From Methanoplanus limicola DSM 2279 (GTDB taxonomy: Archaea > Halobacteriota > Methanomicrobia > Methanomicrobiales > Methanomicrobiaceae): DNA of 64,000 nt. The notes beneath the pieces are model-generated. The model ran no database searches, was not told where the DNA came from, and worked only from the letters and a program-made list of their open reading frames with translations. The DNA lies in contig NZ_CM001436.1 in the NCBI RefSeq assembly GCF_000243255.1, forward strand, positions 248,692 through 312,691. The letters run 5' to 3'. This document shows, piece by piece, positions 36,019-44,882 of the stretch (positions within the stretch are counted from its first letter, which is position 1; each line of letters starts with the position of its first letter). Position numbers and translations under genes: made by a program.

Positions 36019-36031
36019 TACATTATATGTA
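36019..36031. promoter_or_regulatory. vapB operator-like palindrome
   Basis: TACATTATATGTA ending three bases before the ATG at 36035. No hairpin repeat is present directly upstream in this copy. Confidence 0.55.
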
Positions 36032-36034
36032 AAT

Positions 36035-36238
36035 ATGTCATCAAAAACAGTAAGTCTCACAGAGGAGGCATACAACCGGTTAAAAATGTGGAAGATAAAC
36101 GATAATGAGAGTTTTTCAGAGGAAGTTTTAAGGCTTCTCCCAAAACACAGGGATGTTGGTGAGGTTCTCAGGAAAGCAAAGTATCACCTATCAGAGGAAG
36201 AGGCTGAGAAAATGAAGAAGGATATTGAATTTTTCTGA
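36035..36238 (+). CDS. vapB: VapB-type antitoxin, orphan without toxin
   Basis: 67 residues, almost the same as 32223 but ending KKDIEFF. The extra FF comes from the TTTTTC that lies just inside vapC in intact modules, showing that the toxin start was deleted and the antitoxin now reads into the scar. No toxin follows. Confidence 0.88.
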   Translation: MSSKTVSLTEEAYNRLKMWKINDNESFSEEVLRLLPKHRDVGEVLRKAKYHLSEEEAEKMKKDIEFF

Positions 36239-36332
36239 ATTAGACACTACCTTAAAAATTCTGATGCTTTAACATAAGTCTTATACATTAATACGACATA
36301 ATTGAATAAAAATAGTATGGTAAGTGATTGAT

Positions 36333-36530
36333 ATGTCTTTTAGGACAGTTGAAAAAGATATGCAAATCTTAGAGAGATATAGCTCAGGAGACTACCTTAA
36401 GCCAGAGGATAAAGATGATGTAGAACGTCTTGCCAGCATGGGTATGATGTCAATTGGAGTTAATCCCCAGTTATTTAAATTAACTGCAAAAACAACTTCT
36501 TTTGGCAAAGAACTAATTATATATAAATAG
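36333..36530 (+). CDS. Hypothetical small helical protein
   Basis: 65 residues from ATG 36333 (GTG at 36324 is an alternative). MSFRTVEKDMQILERY, then DKDDVERLASMGMMSIGV, and FKLTAKTTSFGKELII; the last part resembles the wing of a winged-helix protein (L-T-x-x-x-x-x-G-K-E-L). It lies 6 bases before the 349-residue gene. A truncated copy is at 32603 and only the end is left at 48458. Confidence 0.6.
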   Translation: MSFRTVEKDMQILERYSSGDYLKPEDKDDVERLASMGMMSIGVNPQLFKLTAKTTSFGKELIIYK

Positions 36531-36536
36531 CTTCAG

Positions 36537-37586
36537 ATGGGACTCAAAGGTATAGGCTGGATTCCGAATCTAAATGGTGACATATCACTAAGTAATCCAT
36601 TTGTTAGAAAAAAATCTCTTTTTACTGAAGAAAATGAATTAATCAATATTGATTTAGATAAGTTACGAACAGGTGGAACAGATGATGAAAATTTTCTTAC
36701 CCTCAAGTATCCTCTATTTGAGACAGGTGAAAATTCTAATATGCCGGGTCTCTTCATTTTCTCTCTGAAAAACAAAAATCAACATATTAATTCTGTCCAT
36801 ATATTCCAAAATGCCTCTTTTACAGATGGAAATCCGGAGTTACTCAGAATAGCCACAGTTAAGGTCGAAAATATAAACCCCAAAGGGCTTATTACATTAA
36901 AAATGGTTTACTTTTTTCTATCGGACGATGGTAAGAATTCTGAAATCATACTTAATATCAAAAAAACTGTAATGGGGAAGGCGTTTGAGATATTAAGGGA
37001 AATATATCACACTCATACACATCACACTCCGGAAATGACAGAATCATCTTCAATCATGACACGCCTTTATTATGTTGAGACTGAAAAAGAAGCATGCGAA
37101 AGAGTTGTTCAATGGTATCTTGACAAAATACGATATTATCACGAATGGATTCCGGATTATCTCAAAATGGTTGGAAATAAGCTTAAAAATGAAAAAAGTA
37201 TAGCAAAAAACCGTTTGAAGTATATGTCTGTGGCAGAAAAATTCATACGTCAGGCAAAAGGAGAATACTTGTATGGTCAGAACTTTGTAACCTATTTTTA
37301 TGGCAATGATACTAATGAAAGTAATATGCTCCCTAAAATATTTGAAAATGCCATAATGTCTGTAGATATTCTTGCCCAGGAATTAAAGAACATATATTCT
37401 AATGTGTGTGTTGAAGAAACACTACAGATTAACGAATCAATGAAAAGAATATCAATTTATGTTGGAATCATTGCTCTTTTAACACTCCTTGCCACAGCAG
37501 CAACATTTATCGTTCAAATGGAATATGATTCACTATATTCTTTCATATCAGCTTCATTTGACACAATTAAGGGATTCTTGGCGTAA
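36537..37586 (+). CDS. Hypothetical tail-anchored protein with MGLKGIGWI leader
   Basis: 349 residues. After the MGLKGIGWI start comes a ~110-residue domain with sheet-like pattern, a His-rich patch HTHHTP (~160), a helical region with VQWYLDKIRYYHEWIPDYL, and a C-terminal membrane segment (IYVGIIALLTLLATAATFIV). No family recognised. The same 5' end (small gene plus leader) is joined to different downstream genes at 32806 and 48520, so this seems a module with an exchangeable body. Confidence 0.65.
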   Translation: MGLKGIGWIPNLNGDISLSNPFVRKKSLFTEENELINIDLDKLRTGGTDDENFLTLKYPLFETGENSNMPGLFIFSLKNKNQHINSVHIFQNASFTDGNPELLRIATVKVENINPKGLITLKMVYFFLSDDGKNSEIILNIKKTVMGKAFEILREIYHTHTHHTPEMTESSSIMTRLYYVETEKEACERVVQWYLDKIRYYHEWIPDYLKMVGNKLKNEKSIAKNRLKYMSVAEKFIRQAKGEYLYGQNFVTYFYGNDTNESNMLPKIFENAIMSVDILAQELKNIYSNVCVEETLQINESMKRISIYVGIIALLTLLATAATFIVQMEYDSLYSFISASFDTIKGFLA

Positions 37587-37649
37587 ATAATTACACTGTC
37601 CCTGATGATGGTGCTGCTTAAGTCCTGCTAAAATGCTTTGATTTTCTAA

Positions 37650-37800
37650 TTGGCAATATTGCGCAGGTCCGATCTATAAAAAATCACAGGCATTTAGTGA
37701 GAATTAAGAATGATCATTATCCTTTAAACTAACCCTCCCCCCGCAGCATTTTGGTAGCAAAAAGGGATGTTTCAGACACCTTCTATGCCAGTCAGGCTAT
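37650..37800 (+). repeat. Multi-hairpin dispersed repeat, copy E5 (degenerate)
   Basis: Shares ttggcaatattgcgcagg, aaaaaatcacaggca and attttggtagcaaaaag with E4 and the caccttctatgcc core of stem C. Stems are poorly kept. Followed by a MITE and vapB at 37989. Confidence 0.5.
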
Positions 37801-37848
37801 ATGTTCACTTAGGGAAAAAACTTTTTTAGATTATTTACTGTATATACA

Positions 37849-37987
37849 GTGGCTGTTGCACGAATGAAATCTTGAGGACAATAGTATCAATTATTTGAAG
37901 TATATTAGCTGAAATTGGATAATAATTACTCATTTATTAAACAAATTGTCCTCATTGTATATTGAAAAAGAACCATGCAACAGCTTC
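37849..37987. mobile_element. MITE, diverged fourth copy
   Basis: 139 bp with ends GTGGCTGTTGCA and TGCAACAGCTTC, close to the GAGGCTGTTGC ends of the other three copies and of the same length. An inner pair GAGGACAAT/ATTGTCCTC is present. It sits exactly between the upstream region and the ATG of vapB at 37989, replacing the palindrome seen in other copies. Target duplication is not recognisable. Confidence 0.65.
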
Positions 37988-37988
37988 T

Positions 37989-38198
37989 ATGGCATCAAAA
38001 ACGGTAAGTCTTTCAGAAGAAGCATATGAGAGATTAAATAAATGGAAAAAAAGTGAGGAAGAGAGCTTTTCAAGTGTTATTCTTAGAACCATTCCAGGGA
38101 TCAGAACTCCGGAAGAATTACAGGAAGCTCTTGACAGAATTGGTCATCTCTCTGACGAAGATGCCGACATTATGGCCAAAAGCGTTGAAGAAGACTAA
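37989..38198 (+). CDS. vapB: VapB-type antitoxin
   Basis: 69 residues from ATG 37989; nine codons upstream in frame belong to the MITE end. ASKTVSLSEEAYERLNKWKK, LRTIPGIRTPEELQEAL and an acidic end SDEDADIMAKSVEED. The intact toxin follows after 22 bases. The MITE has replaced the usual palindrome, so control may differ from the other copies. Confidence 0.9.
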   Translation: MASKTVSLSEEAYERLNKWKKSEEESFSSVILRTIPGIRTPEELQEALDRIGHLSDEDADIMAKSVEED

Positions 38199-38220
38199 TT
38201 AATAGAGGAGTAATGACTGA

Positions 38221-38634
38221 ATGATCGTCCCTGACAGTACTTTTTTAATCGATCTAATCAGAAGCCGGAATAATACCAGACAAAAGGAGGCCCGGAACTT
38301 TCCTGATGATTTGTTAAAGAGTGGGGAAACATACAATACAGGTTTTGTCAATGTTTATGAGCTATACTATGGAGCCTACAGAACACAGGATGTCCGGAAT
38401 TCAATAGAGAAAATAAATGAGATTTTGGCTGACATCAGTGTAATTGATCATTCCGATGAATATTATAGTATATATAGAGATATATCTGCAAAACCTGGAA
38501 AAAAAGGAACTCCTATAGGTAAGTTTGATCAGCTTGTGGCAGCGATTGTCATCTACCATGACGCAAAGCTTGTTACCAACAATACAAAAGACTTTGAAAG
38601 AGTGCTCTCTCCTTCAGAAATAATCAATCACTGA
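38221..38634 (+). CDS. vapC: VapC-type PIN-domain toxin
   Basis: 137 residues. IVPDSTFLIDLIRSR (first Asp), NVYELYYGAY (Glu), GKFDQLVAAIVIYHDA (third acidic) and LVTNNTKDFERV (fourth) are all present. Second intact toxin of the window. Its last ~75 codons recur as a fragment at 44343-44565 with few changes. Confidence 0.93.
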   Translation: MIVPDSTFLIDLIRSRNNTRQKEARNFPDDLLKSGETYNTGFVNVYELYYGAYRTQDVRNSIEKINEILADISVIDHSDEYYSIYRDISAKPGKKGTPIGKFDQLVAAIVIYHDAKLVTNNTKDFERVLSPSEIINH

Positions 38635-38722
38635 TTAATCCCACCAATACACACTTAAGCCCACGTATGTGTCAGGGTTTTGATAAAAATGTATATCTGT
38701 TACTCCGTGTAACAGAATAATC

Positions 38723-38914
38723 ATGCCAGATATTACAGATGAAAACCCGCCCGGAACAAATTTTCCGGCTGTAAACTATATCCCGAAAACAAAGAGTCTC
38801 CATAAAAAAAGATTCTCCGGTAAAATTCTTCCGATAATTGCAAAACCAGCAGGAAATGTTGAAGGGACAACAAGAATCATACTTAAAACCACTCCCGGTA
38901 AAATCCGTAAGTAG
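38723..38914 (+). CDS. Possible small basic protein
   Basis: 63 codons, ATG preceded by an inverted repeat CTGTTAC/GTAACAG but no clear ribosome site. The sequence (PDITDENPPGTNFPAV... basic end TTPGKIRK) is not recognised. Weak case. Confidence 0.25.
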   Translation: MPDITDENPPGTNFPAVNYIPKTKSLHKKRFSGKILPIIAKPAGNVEGTTRIILKTTPGKIRK

Positions 38915-38991
38915 GCAACGATGATAAGAGAAATGATTCTTATGACATGGTTGCCTCTATTAATGATTCAAACCCGGTCCTAATCAATAAT

Positions 38992-39789
38992 TTAAACCTT
39001 AGCTGATTTTGGCATAAAGCGACTTATATAATCAATTATTCTGTTCTGATTCATAGACAGACTGGAAAACTGTCTCTCACAGACATCTGTGAGTCTTGCA
39101 AGGGCCTTTCTATTAATCTCTTCCTGGTTCTCAAATATGCACAATGAATGAAAATTCTCACCAATCTGCTCATACCTCTGAATGGTAATGGTTGAGTCTC
39201 TGACTTTAGTATCAGAATTGAGGAAAAAGACAAATATCGGCTCATCATGCCCCTCAATCTTACAATCAACAGAATAAATCTTATCCTTATCATACACCGG
39301 ATCATGCCAGTCAAACGATAAATACTCCTTATTAATTCTGCTAAGAAACATATCTTTTGCATCTTCCAGAAATGTGGACCTGACAATTTCCCGGCTGAGA
39401 TATGAAGTATCTATTATCTTTAAGAGGCCCTGGATATAATTGTAAAATGCACCACCATAATCATCATCTTCAACATAAATTATCAGCTCACCATCCCGGT
39501 CATCAATCATATAAGCTGCAAGGGCATTGTTAATTAACTTTAGCCGGTTTCCTTTCATTATTTTGGAATATTCTGTATCATAGGAGAGATGCATTAATGT
39601 ATGGCCTTCATCGGAAAGTACAGTTCTCCCGTCCCTCTCTCTTTTAAGTACTATTGAAAGATAGTCACCATCATCAAAACAAAAGGGAGTAAATACCCTG
39701 TAACGGTTTAATCCTTCAGCCTCCAGAGATATCCGGCTACATACTGATTCCCTGAAGAGCGACTGAACTGAATCAATGTTCATCATCAT
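38992..39789 (-). CDS. DUF1828-domain protein
   Basis: 265 residues. The N-terminal FCFDDGDYLSIVLKRE followed by TVLSDEGHTLMHLSYDTEY is the DUF1828 signature. The C-terminal ~120 residues hold a second domain (FFLNSDTKVRDSTITIQRYE) of the DUF1829-like kind often following it. Its start overlaps the preceding gene by 17 bases. Such pairs turn up in accessory regions of bacteria and archaea; function is unproven, a defence or toxin-antitoxin role is possible. Confidence 0.75.
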   Translation of the reverse strand: MMMNIDSVQSLFRESVCSRISLEAEGLNRYRVFTPFCFDDGDYLSIVLKRERDGRTVLSDEGHTLMHLSYDTEYSKIMKGNRLKLINNALAAYMIDDRDGELIIYVEDDDYGGAFYNYIQGLLKIIDTSYLSREIVRSTFLEDAKDMFLSRINKEYLSFDWHDPVYDKDKIYSVDCKIEGHDEPIFVFFLNSDTKVRDSTITIQRYEQIGENFHSLCIFENQEEINRKALARLTDVCERQFSSLSMNQNRIIDYISRFMPKSAKV

Positions 39790-40186
39790 TTATACTCCAT
39801 TCAAATAGTGATACAGGTCTTGATCCATCTTCAAAAGTCATGTTGCAGTCTTTAATCATACACATCACAGCCATACGATAATCGGAGTACCTGTCTGTAA
39901 TTTCAGCAAATCCATCTTCTCTTAGCCCGGGACGTTCCTGATATCTCTGAGTCGCTTTATGGATGTGGAAACCATATATTTTTCCGTCATGCTCTATATG
40001 ATTTTCATGCTGGTGGCTCTTACCATTGTACCTTCTTAGCCTGAATAATATATTTGTGTTTGGTATGTAGTACATAAGAATTACAGAAAAATCAAATTGG
40101 TTGAATCTGCTCTGACGAAATAAAAACCTGAACTTAGAGCCTGATTCTCCGGAAATTTCCATAGAACATTCTTTCATATAAGTCAC
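39773..40186 (-). CDS. DUF6978-like protein, probable partner of DUF1828 protein
   Basis: 137 residues. FRFLFRQSRFNQFDFSVIL, FRLRRYNGKSHQHEN, FHIHKATQRYQE and EDGFAEITDRYSDYRMA resemble the DUF6978 family. Compared with the family it seems to lack an N-terminal ~40 residues; a separate small ORF at 41921-42058 looks like such an N-terminus (ending HKECSY). So this copy may be shortened at its start, with MTYMKECSMEIS as the new beginning. Confidence 0.65.
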   Translation of the reverse strand: MTYMKECSMEISGESGSKFRFLFRQSRFNQFDFSVILMYYIPNTNILFRLRRYNGKSHQHENHIEHDGKIYGFHIHKATQRYQERPGLREDGFAEITDRYSDYRMAVMCMIKDCNMTFEDGSRPVSLFEWSINDDEH

Positions 40187-40304
40187 TTTTAGCGTGAAGT
40201 CATCAATATTTCATTTTTGAGTATTACTCCCCAATAATCCCACACCCCACAACAGATCGGAACCTTTATATACTTTCGCGCGCCGCTTCGCGGAACCTGG
40301 AAAT

Positions 40305-41649
40305 ATGAATCATCAGCAAAAAGATGATAACAATTCCCTGAGGAATTGGCAGGAGAAATTACTCCCTCCTGAAGTTATTATGGAAAAGGCACGCAGTAAT
40401 GGATTTATTAAGAGAATGAGGAAATTAGATCCGACATATCTCTTATACGTCCTTATTTTTGGAATCAGTAGTCACTGTAAACCTACACTTGAAGAAATTC
40501 ATCGTGACTATCAAGACCTGGGTGGGAAATCTGCAGGGACAAAAGAGATTAGATATCAGAGTTTTCACAATCGTTTTGACAGTAATATGGCTCTTTCTTA
40601 CGAGCGATGCTGGATCACTATATCAATATAACCTTTGCAGATTCACCTGCAAGATTAAAGGGTCCGGTTGGGATCCTGAAAGATATCTTGATACAGGACA
40701 GCAGCATCGTTCGATTGAGCAAAAAACTTGCAGAGGAATTTCCACCGGCAAGATCACGTAGTGAAGCTGCGGGATTGAAAATTCATGCAGTATATAGTGC
40801 TGTATCACATTCACTTAAATCATTTGAAATTACTGATGAAAAAACGCATGACTACAAGAAAATCAGGATTGATGGGAACATAAAAGACGTTCTTTTCCTT
40901 TTTGATTTAGGCTATTATTCGCATTATGTTTTGGCAAACATCAATGAAAGAGGAGGATTTTTTGTAGTCGGGTCAAGAATTCAGCCAAAACCAAAATTAA
41001 AAGAAATTGTATCAGAATCTAAGATTTTTGATAGTATTTTTGAAAAAGGAATGAATTTAGGAGACTTTCTTGAGAAAGTTCCAAAAAGCGATGAAATTGA
41101 GCTAATATGCACCTTTACTGGAAGAGATAAAGAAAAACCATGGGGCAAAAAAAGAATTAATGCAGATTTCAGAGTCGTCTGTTTCTGGGATGAAAATGAC
41201 AAGATTTGGCATAATTATGTAACAAACTTACCTGGTGATGCTTACAAAAAGGACGAGATTTATCAGCTATATCGGTATCGATGGATAATTGAGCTGTTAT
41301 TCAAGGAGATGAAAAGTGACTATGATCTTGGGAAATTTCTTTTAGCCAGGGAACCGCTTGCTCTGATCCATGCCTATTCTATGTTAATAAGGCTTGTTTT
41401 GAGCAGAAATCTGTACAAAAAATGGTAGCATCACTTGATGAAGATGAAAAACCTCGTTATGGTCCATTGTTATGGTCTAAAGTTTTTGCAGAGAAAGCTC
41501 ACGAGTTCCTGAGTATCATTGATCAGAGTATCTTTGGAAAAGAGAGTGTTGGTGAAAGATGGAAAAAACTGGAAGATTCATTGCGGCGACTTGCATGTAG
41601 CCGACATAAAGGATACGACCGAATTTCACTCAAATTTGTTGGCTTTTAA
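40305..41649 (+). pseudogene. IS4-type DDE transposase, two frameshifts
   Basis: Three successive frames make one transposase: 40305-~40600, ~40607-41428 and 41422-41649. DDE residues are visible: LIQDSSIVRLSKKL (first D), FLFDLGYYS (second D), and YRYRWIIELLFKEMKSDYDLG, the Y-x2-R-x3-E-x6-K signature of IS4-like enzymes. The second shift is one A lost in a poly-A run before ATGGTAGC. I could not find terminal inverted repeats flanking it. Inactive relic. Confidence 0.88.
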
Positions 41650-41920
41650 AGAGTAGAAGTCAATCCAACAATATTTGAGTCGTTAGCCTTAGCGATAGCT
41701 GTATTCAAAAATTCTAAAAATACGTTTAATATGCCATTATTTTACATTTGACATAATACAGCTTAGAAAATGGCTTGAGATAGCAACATTTTACCTCTTA
41801 TTTCCTAATCTGCGCGAAGTATCTTCTTTTAGAATTTCTAAATCCTGTTAATTTAATCGGAAAATATTACTAATTAATACGTACACTCAAAAATGTATGC
41901 AATTTTTCAGTCCAGATCCC

Positions 41921-42058
41921 TTAAACTGACTTATATGAACATTCTTTATGGCCACCTTTAATTCTCACATTTCCAAGTATTTTATGAAAATCTGCCGGAA
42001 TAATTTTTCGCTCGCTGATTAGTTTCTCAATTTCCTGTTCTGTTATTATATATTCCAT
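41921..42058 (-). CDS. Small ORF, likely N-terminal fragment of a DUF6978-like gene
   Basis: 45 codons with a good GGAG five bases before ATG. Sequence: ITEQEIEKLISERKIIPADF then RIKGGHKECSYKSV-stop. The end HKECSY lines up with MKECSM at the start of the 39773-40186 protein, suggesting both derive from one longer gene. 41650-41920 shows nothing further. Confidence 0.4.
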   Translation of the reverse strand: MEYIITEQEIEKLISERKIIPADFHKILGNVRIKGGHKECSYKSV

Positions 42059-42227
42059 ATTATCTCCGGGAGAACTCAATGTTCAATTGTTCATCTGAAA
42101 CATATAACCATCATTCAATCTCTTTAATTATTTTATCTGTTTCTTGTTAGCGGAGAAGTTCTTTGCCTGAATGCTTTATCAATACTTCTCCTGGTTCTGA
42201 TTTTAAGGAAGAAACCTGGAAAAATGT

Positions 42228-42380
42228 TTAGTGTTTTGCAAGCTCTCTGAATGAAACTTTATGACGTCTTAAAGTATCCTGCAGGGCCTCTCTCTCAAAT
42301 TTGTTTAGCCCTTCATCCGGCTTTACAGTTCTTTTGCCCCGTGGAATGTTATATTCTGATTTATCAATTACTTTATTCAT
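42228..42380 (-). CDS. Conserved 50-residue small protein
   Basis: ATG at 42380 with GGGTGA eight bases before it. Sequence runs NKVIDKSEYNIPRGKRT, then KPDEGLNKFEREALQDTL and RRHKVSFRELAKH. Basic and helical, antitoxin- or regulator-like. A second complete copy (two changed residues seen near the start) lies at 47499-47651, and both stay open. Upstream TATA-like ATATAGTATAATA. Confidence 0.6.
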   Translation of the reverse strand: MNKVIDKSEYNIPRGKRTVKPDEGLNKFEREALQDTLRRHKVSFRELAKH

Positions 42381-42599
42381 AGTCGGGTCACCCTTTCTCT
42401 TTTCACTTATTATACTATATGCAAAGGATCGGCATTAATTTAACCAGCAAAGCAGGACTTATGCAATACTGCCGGAATTATTGTTCAGGATCATATAATC
42501 GGTTATCCTAAACGGATTTACTGTCCAATTGCTACAGAATATACAATTTGTGAAAGTCTACTGACAAAACAGGACAGATTCTATTTTTTGCTCTTGTGA

Positions 42600-42740
42600 A
42601 AAGTTCTGTTAAACATTACAGGGTGAGTAACTGATTACGGGAGAAAGGAATATCCCTCTTCTCCTAAAACCCACTCTCATGTGATAGGTCTTAAAAGGGG
42701 GTAGGCAGGCAACAATCCGTATCCGGATATATTTTTCCCG
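42600..42740 (+). repeat. Multi-hairpin dispersed repeat, copy E6
   Basis: Leader ctgttaaacattacagggtg and agtaactgattacggg; stem A GGAGAA/TTCTCC; stem B CCCACTC with CATGTGATAGGTC loop. Stem C is degraded. Upstream of full-length rpn at 42943. Confidence 0.75.
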
Positions 42741-42942
42741 GAACTGTTTAAAGAAAAGATATGTAAATATACAATTCGGATTCTAATATAAGACTGAGAT
42801 TTTAAAGCATACCTGAAATATTAATGACTGGCTGAAATATCGGCGACTATATATTATATTAATGAATACCAAAAATATTAGTGGATATCTGAGATTCTCA
42901 TGGAGTTTCGAGACTAAAATATTATTCAACCGGATTTTTATC

Positions 42943-43878
42943 ATGACAAAACGTAACTTTCCGCCCAAAATAGCCACACCGGATGGCTCATTCATCATGT
43001 CTCCAAAGAACGACTTTGCCTTTCGGCTGTTATTTGGAGATGAGAAGAACAAAGAGATCACAATAGCCTTTTTAAGGGCCATGCTTAAAATTCCGGTTAA
43101 GGACATTAAGATAAAAGATCCCTTTCTTCTTAAGCAGATGGCCGGAGATAAAACGGGGATACTGGACATCCGGATTGTTCTGGACTCAGGAGTGCAGGTG
43201 GATGTGGAAATTCAGCTGAGTGATCATCCGGCAATCAGGGAGAGGGTGCTGTTTTATAACTCAAGGCTGTATACATCGCAGCTCTCATCCGGAGACGGGT
43301 ATCATTTACTTAAAAAGACCATCTCTCTGGTAATTCTCGATTATAATCTCTTTAAGGTTGAACCGATGCATACTACATTCAGGCATTATGACCAGGATAA
43401 TGAGATAGAACTTAAAGATGTCCAGGAAGTGCATATTGTTGAACTACCAAAACTTAAATATCATCAGAAACAACATAGAAACAATCCGGAAATACCGTGG
43501 CTGATGTTTCTTAATGCAGCAACAAAGGAGGAATTAATAATGGCCGCAGATGCTGAACCCAAAGTCGCAAAGGCGTATGACCGCTTACGTGATATGAGTG
43601 AAGATGAAGAGAGCAGAAGGGCATATGAAGAGAGAATAACCGAGATAATCGAGGTTGATCTCAGGATGCAGGCAGCTGAGGAGAGAGGAGAAATCAGAGG
43701 AGAAATCAGAGGAGAAATAAAAGGAAGAGAAGAAGGAAGGGAAGAAGGGAGAGAAGAAGGGATTATTAATACTGCAAAGAACCTGATACTGCTTGGAATG
43801 AACGATGATATTATAATAAAAGCAACTAAGTTATCTCCGGAAAAGATTTCTCAACTTAGATCTGAAGTTGGGCCATAA
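42943..43878 (+). CDS. rpn: Rpn-family PD-(D/E)XK nuclease, copy 1
   Basis: 311 residues from ATG 42943 (an upstream in-frame ATG at 42862 adds 27 unrelated residues). N-terminal nuclease: MSPKNDFAFRLLFGDEKN, IPVKDIKIKDPFL, GDKTGILDIRIVLDSG with VDVEIQL supplying the D...ExQ active site. From residue 200 the C-terminal module begins: MAADAEPKVAKAYDRLRD, ERITEIIEVDLRMQ, then RGEI and GREE repeats and a terminal LRSEVGP. The module can be translated alone from an internal ribosome site. Family proteins are linked to recombination and, in E. coli, to phage defence. Confidence 0.92.
   Translation: MTKRNFPPKIATPDGSFIMSPKNDFAFRLLFGDEKNKEITIAFLRAMLKIPVKDIKIKDPFLLKQMAGDKTGILDIRIVLDSGVQVDVEIQLSDHPAIRERVLFYNSRLYTSQLSSGDGYHLLKKTISLVILDYNLFKVEPMHTTFRHYDQDNEIELKDVQEVHIVELPKLKYHQKQHRNNPEIPWLMFLNAATKEELIMAADAEPKVAKAYDRLRDMSEDEESRRAYEERITEIIEVDLRMQAAEERGEIRGEIRGEIKGREEGREEGREEGIINTAKNLILLGMNDDIIIKATKLSPEKISQLRSEVGP
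43524..43542 (+). promoter_or_regulatory. Internal ribosome site and ATG in rpn copy 1
   Basis: AAAGGAGG at 43524-43531, eight bases, ATG at 43540 in the rpn frame (codon 200). Would give a 112-residue C-terminal protein. The same site is in every full-length copy and at the start of each stand-alone C-terminal ORF. Confidence 0.7.
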
Positions 43879-43919
43879 AGCCATCTGCAAAATCCCTTTC
43901 GGGACTTATATTTTTCTAA

Positions 43920-44050
43920 CCGGCAATATTAACTGCTTAAACCTGTGAAATACACAAAGCAATTGATGACAAGAGAAGGGAAGGACCCTTCCCTTCTACG
44001 CACTCCATTTGAAATATGGTCACAGAATAGCAGGCCAGGCACCCATTTTT
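43920..44050 (+). repeat. Multi-hairpin dispersed repeat, copy E7
   Basis: Leader taaccggcaatatt; strong stem A AGAAGGGAAGG/CCTTCCCTTCT (11 bp, 2-base loop) then atttgaaatatggtcac. It runs directly into the ATCATGACAAAACG start of an rpn copy. Nearly the same block occurs at 52950-53085. Confidence 0.8.
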
Positions 44051-44053
44051 ATC

Positions 44054-44122
44054 ATGACAAAACGTAACTTTCCGCCCAAAATAGCCACACCGGACGGCTC
44101 ATTCATCATGTCTCCAACCTGA
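44054..44122 (+). pseudogene. rpn 5' fragment
   Basis: First 21 codons of an rpn gene (MTKRNFPPKIATPDGSF then IMSP), cut and followed by a TGA where unrelated DNA begins. Confidence 0.88.
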
Positions 44123-44342
44123 ACTCCCGGAAATTTAAGCACATGGATCTAAAATGGGCTTGAAATTGAATAATGCTGGTATATTGCTCGTCATTTACAA
44201 AATAATGCGCTTATAAATTAGGCACATGATATGAGTTGCCTTATTTAAATTTCGTGCCCTATAACGCATTTAATCCTAAGAAATGGCCTGTAAATTAGCC
44301 ATTTTTTAAGGTGCTGTGCCTAACAATGGCGGGAAGTTAGGT
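44123..44342. other. Unassigned 220-bp block between an rpn and a vapC fragment
   Basis: Not similar to other parts of the window that I could find and without a coding frame. Contains the hairpin AAATGGC/GCCATTT (44281-44304) followed by T residues, and GGCAC/GTGCC arms. May be the remains of an inserted element. Confidence 0.4.
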
Positions 44343-44565
44343 TATAAATGAGATTTTGGCTGACATCAGTGTAATTGATCATTCCGATGAATATTATAGT
44401 ATATATGGAGATATATCTGCAAAACCTGGAAAAAAAGGAACTCCTATAGGTAAGTTTGATCAGCTTGTGGCAGCGATTGTCATCTACCATGACGCAAAGC
44501 TTGTTACCAACAATACAAAAGACTTTGAAAGAGTCCTCTCTCCTTCAGAAATAATCAATCACTGA
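44343..44565 (+). pseudogene. vapC: vapC 3' fragment
   Basis: Last ~73 codons of the VapC at 38221 (from INEILADISVIDHSDEYY to LSPSEIINH), with few base differences; the downstream ~80 bases match too. First half missing, so no first catalytic residues. Confidence 0.9.
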
Positions 44566-44882
44566 TTAATCCCAACAATACGCACATACGCCCACGTATG
44601 TGTCAGGGTTTTGATAATAAAAACGCTTATCTGTTAATTCGTGTAACGGGACTAATGTTAATGACGTATTAAAAATCCCCAACCGGCTCTGAATCTGTTT
44701 ACTCCTCCTTTAAACCCTCTCTGGATTATCTTATTCCTGGATTGCCAAAAGAAAAGAGATTTAAATATGTAACCGGGATTTTAATATATATCTGAGATTT
44801 TAATGTATAGCTGAAATATTAAAGCATATCTGAAATTCTCATGGAGTTTTGAGACTAAAATATTATTCAACCGGATTTTATC

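Noticed and set aside
40262-40304. Terminal inverted repeats of the IS4-type relic
   Set aside because: I compared both flanks and found no convincing matching ends, so the element borders are left undefined.
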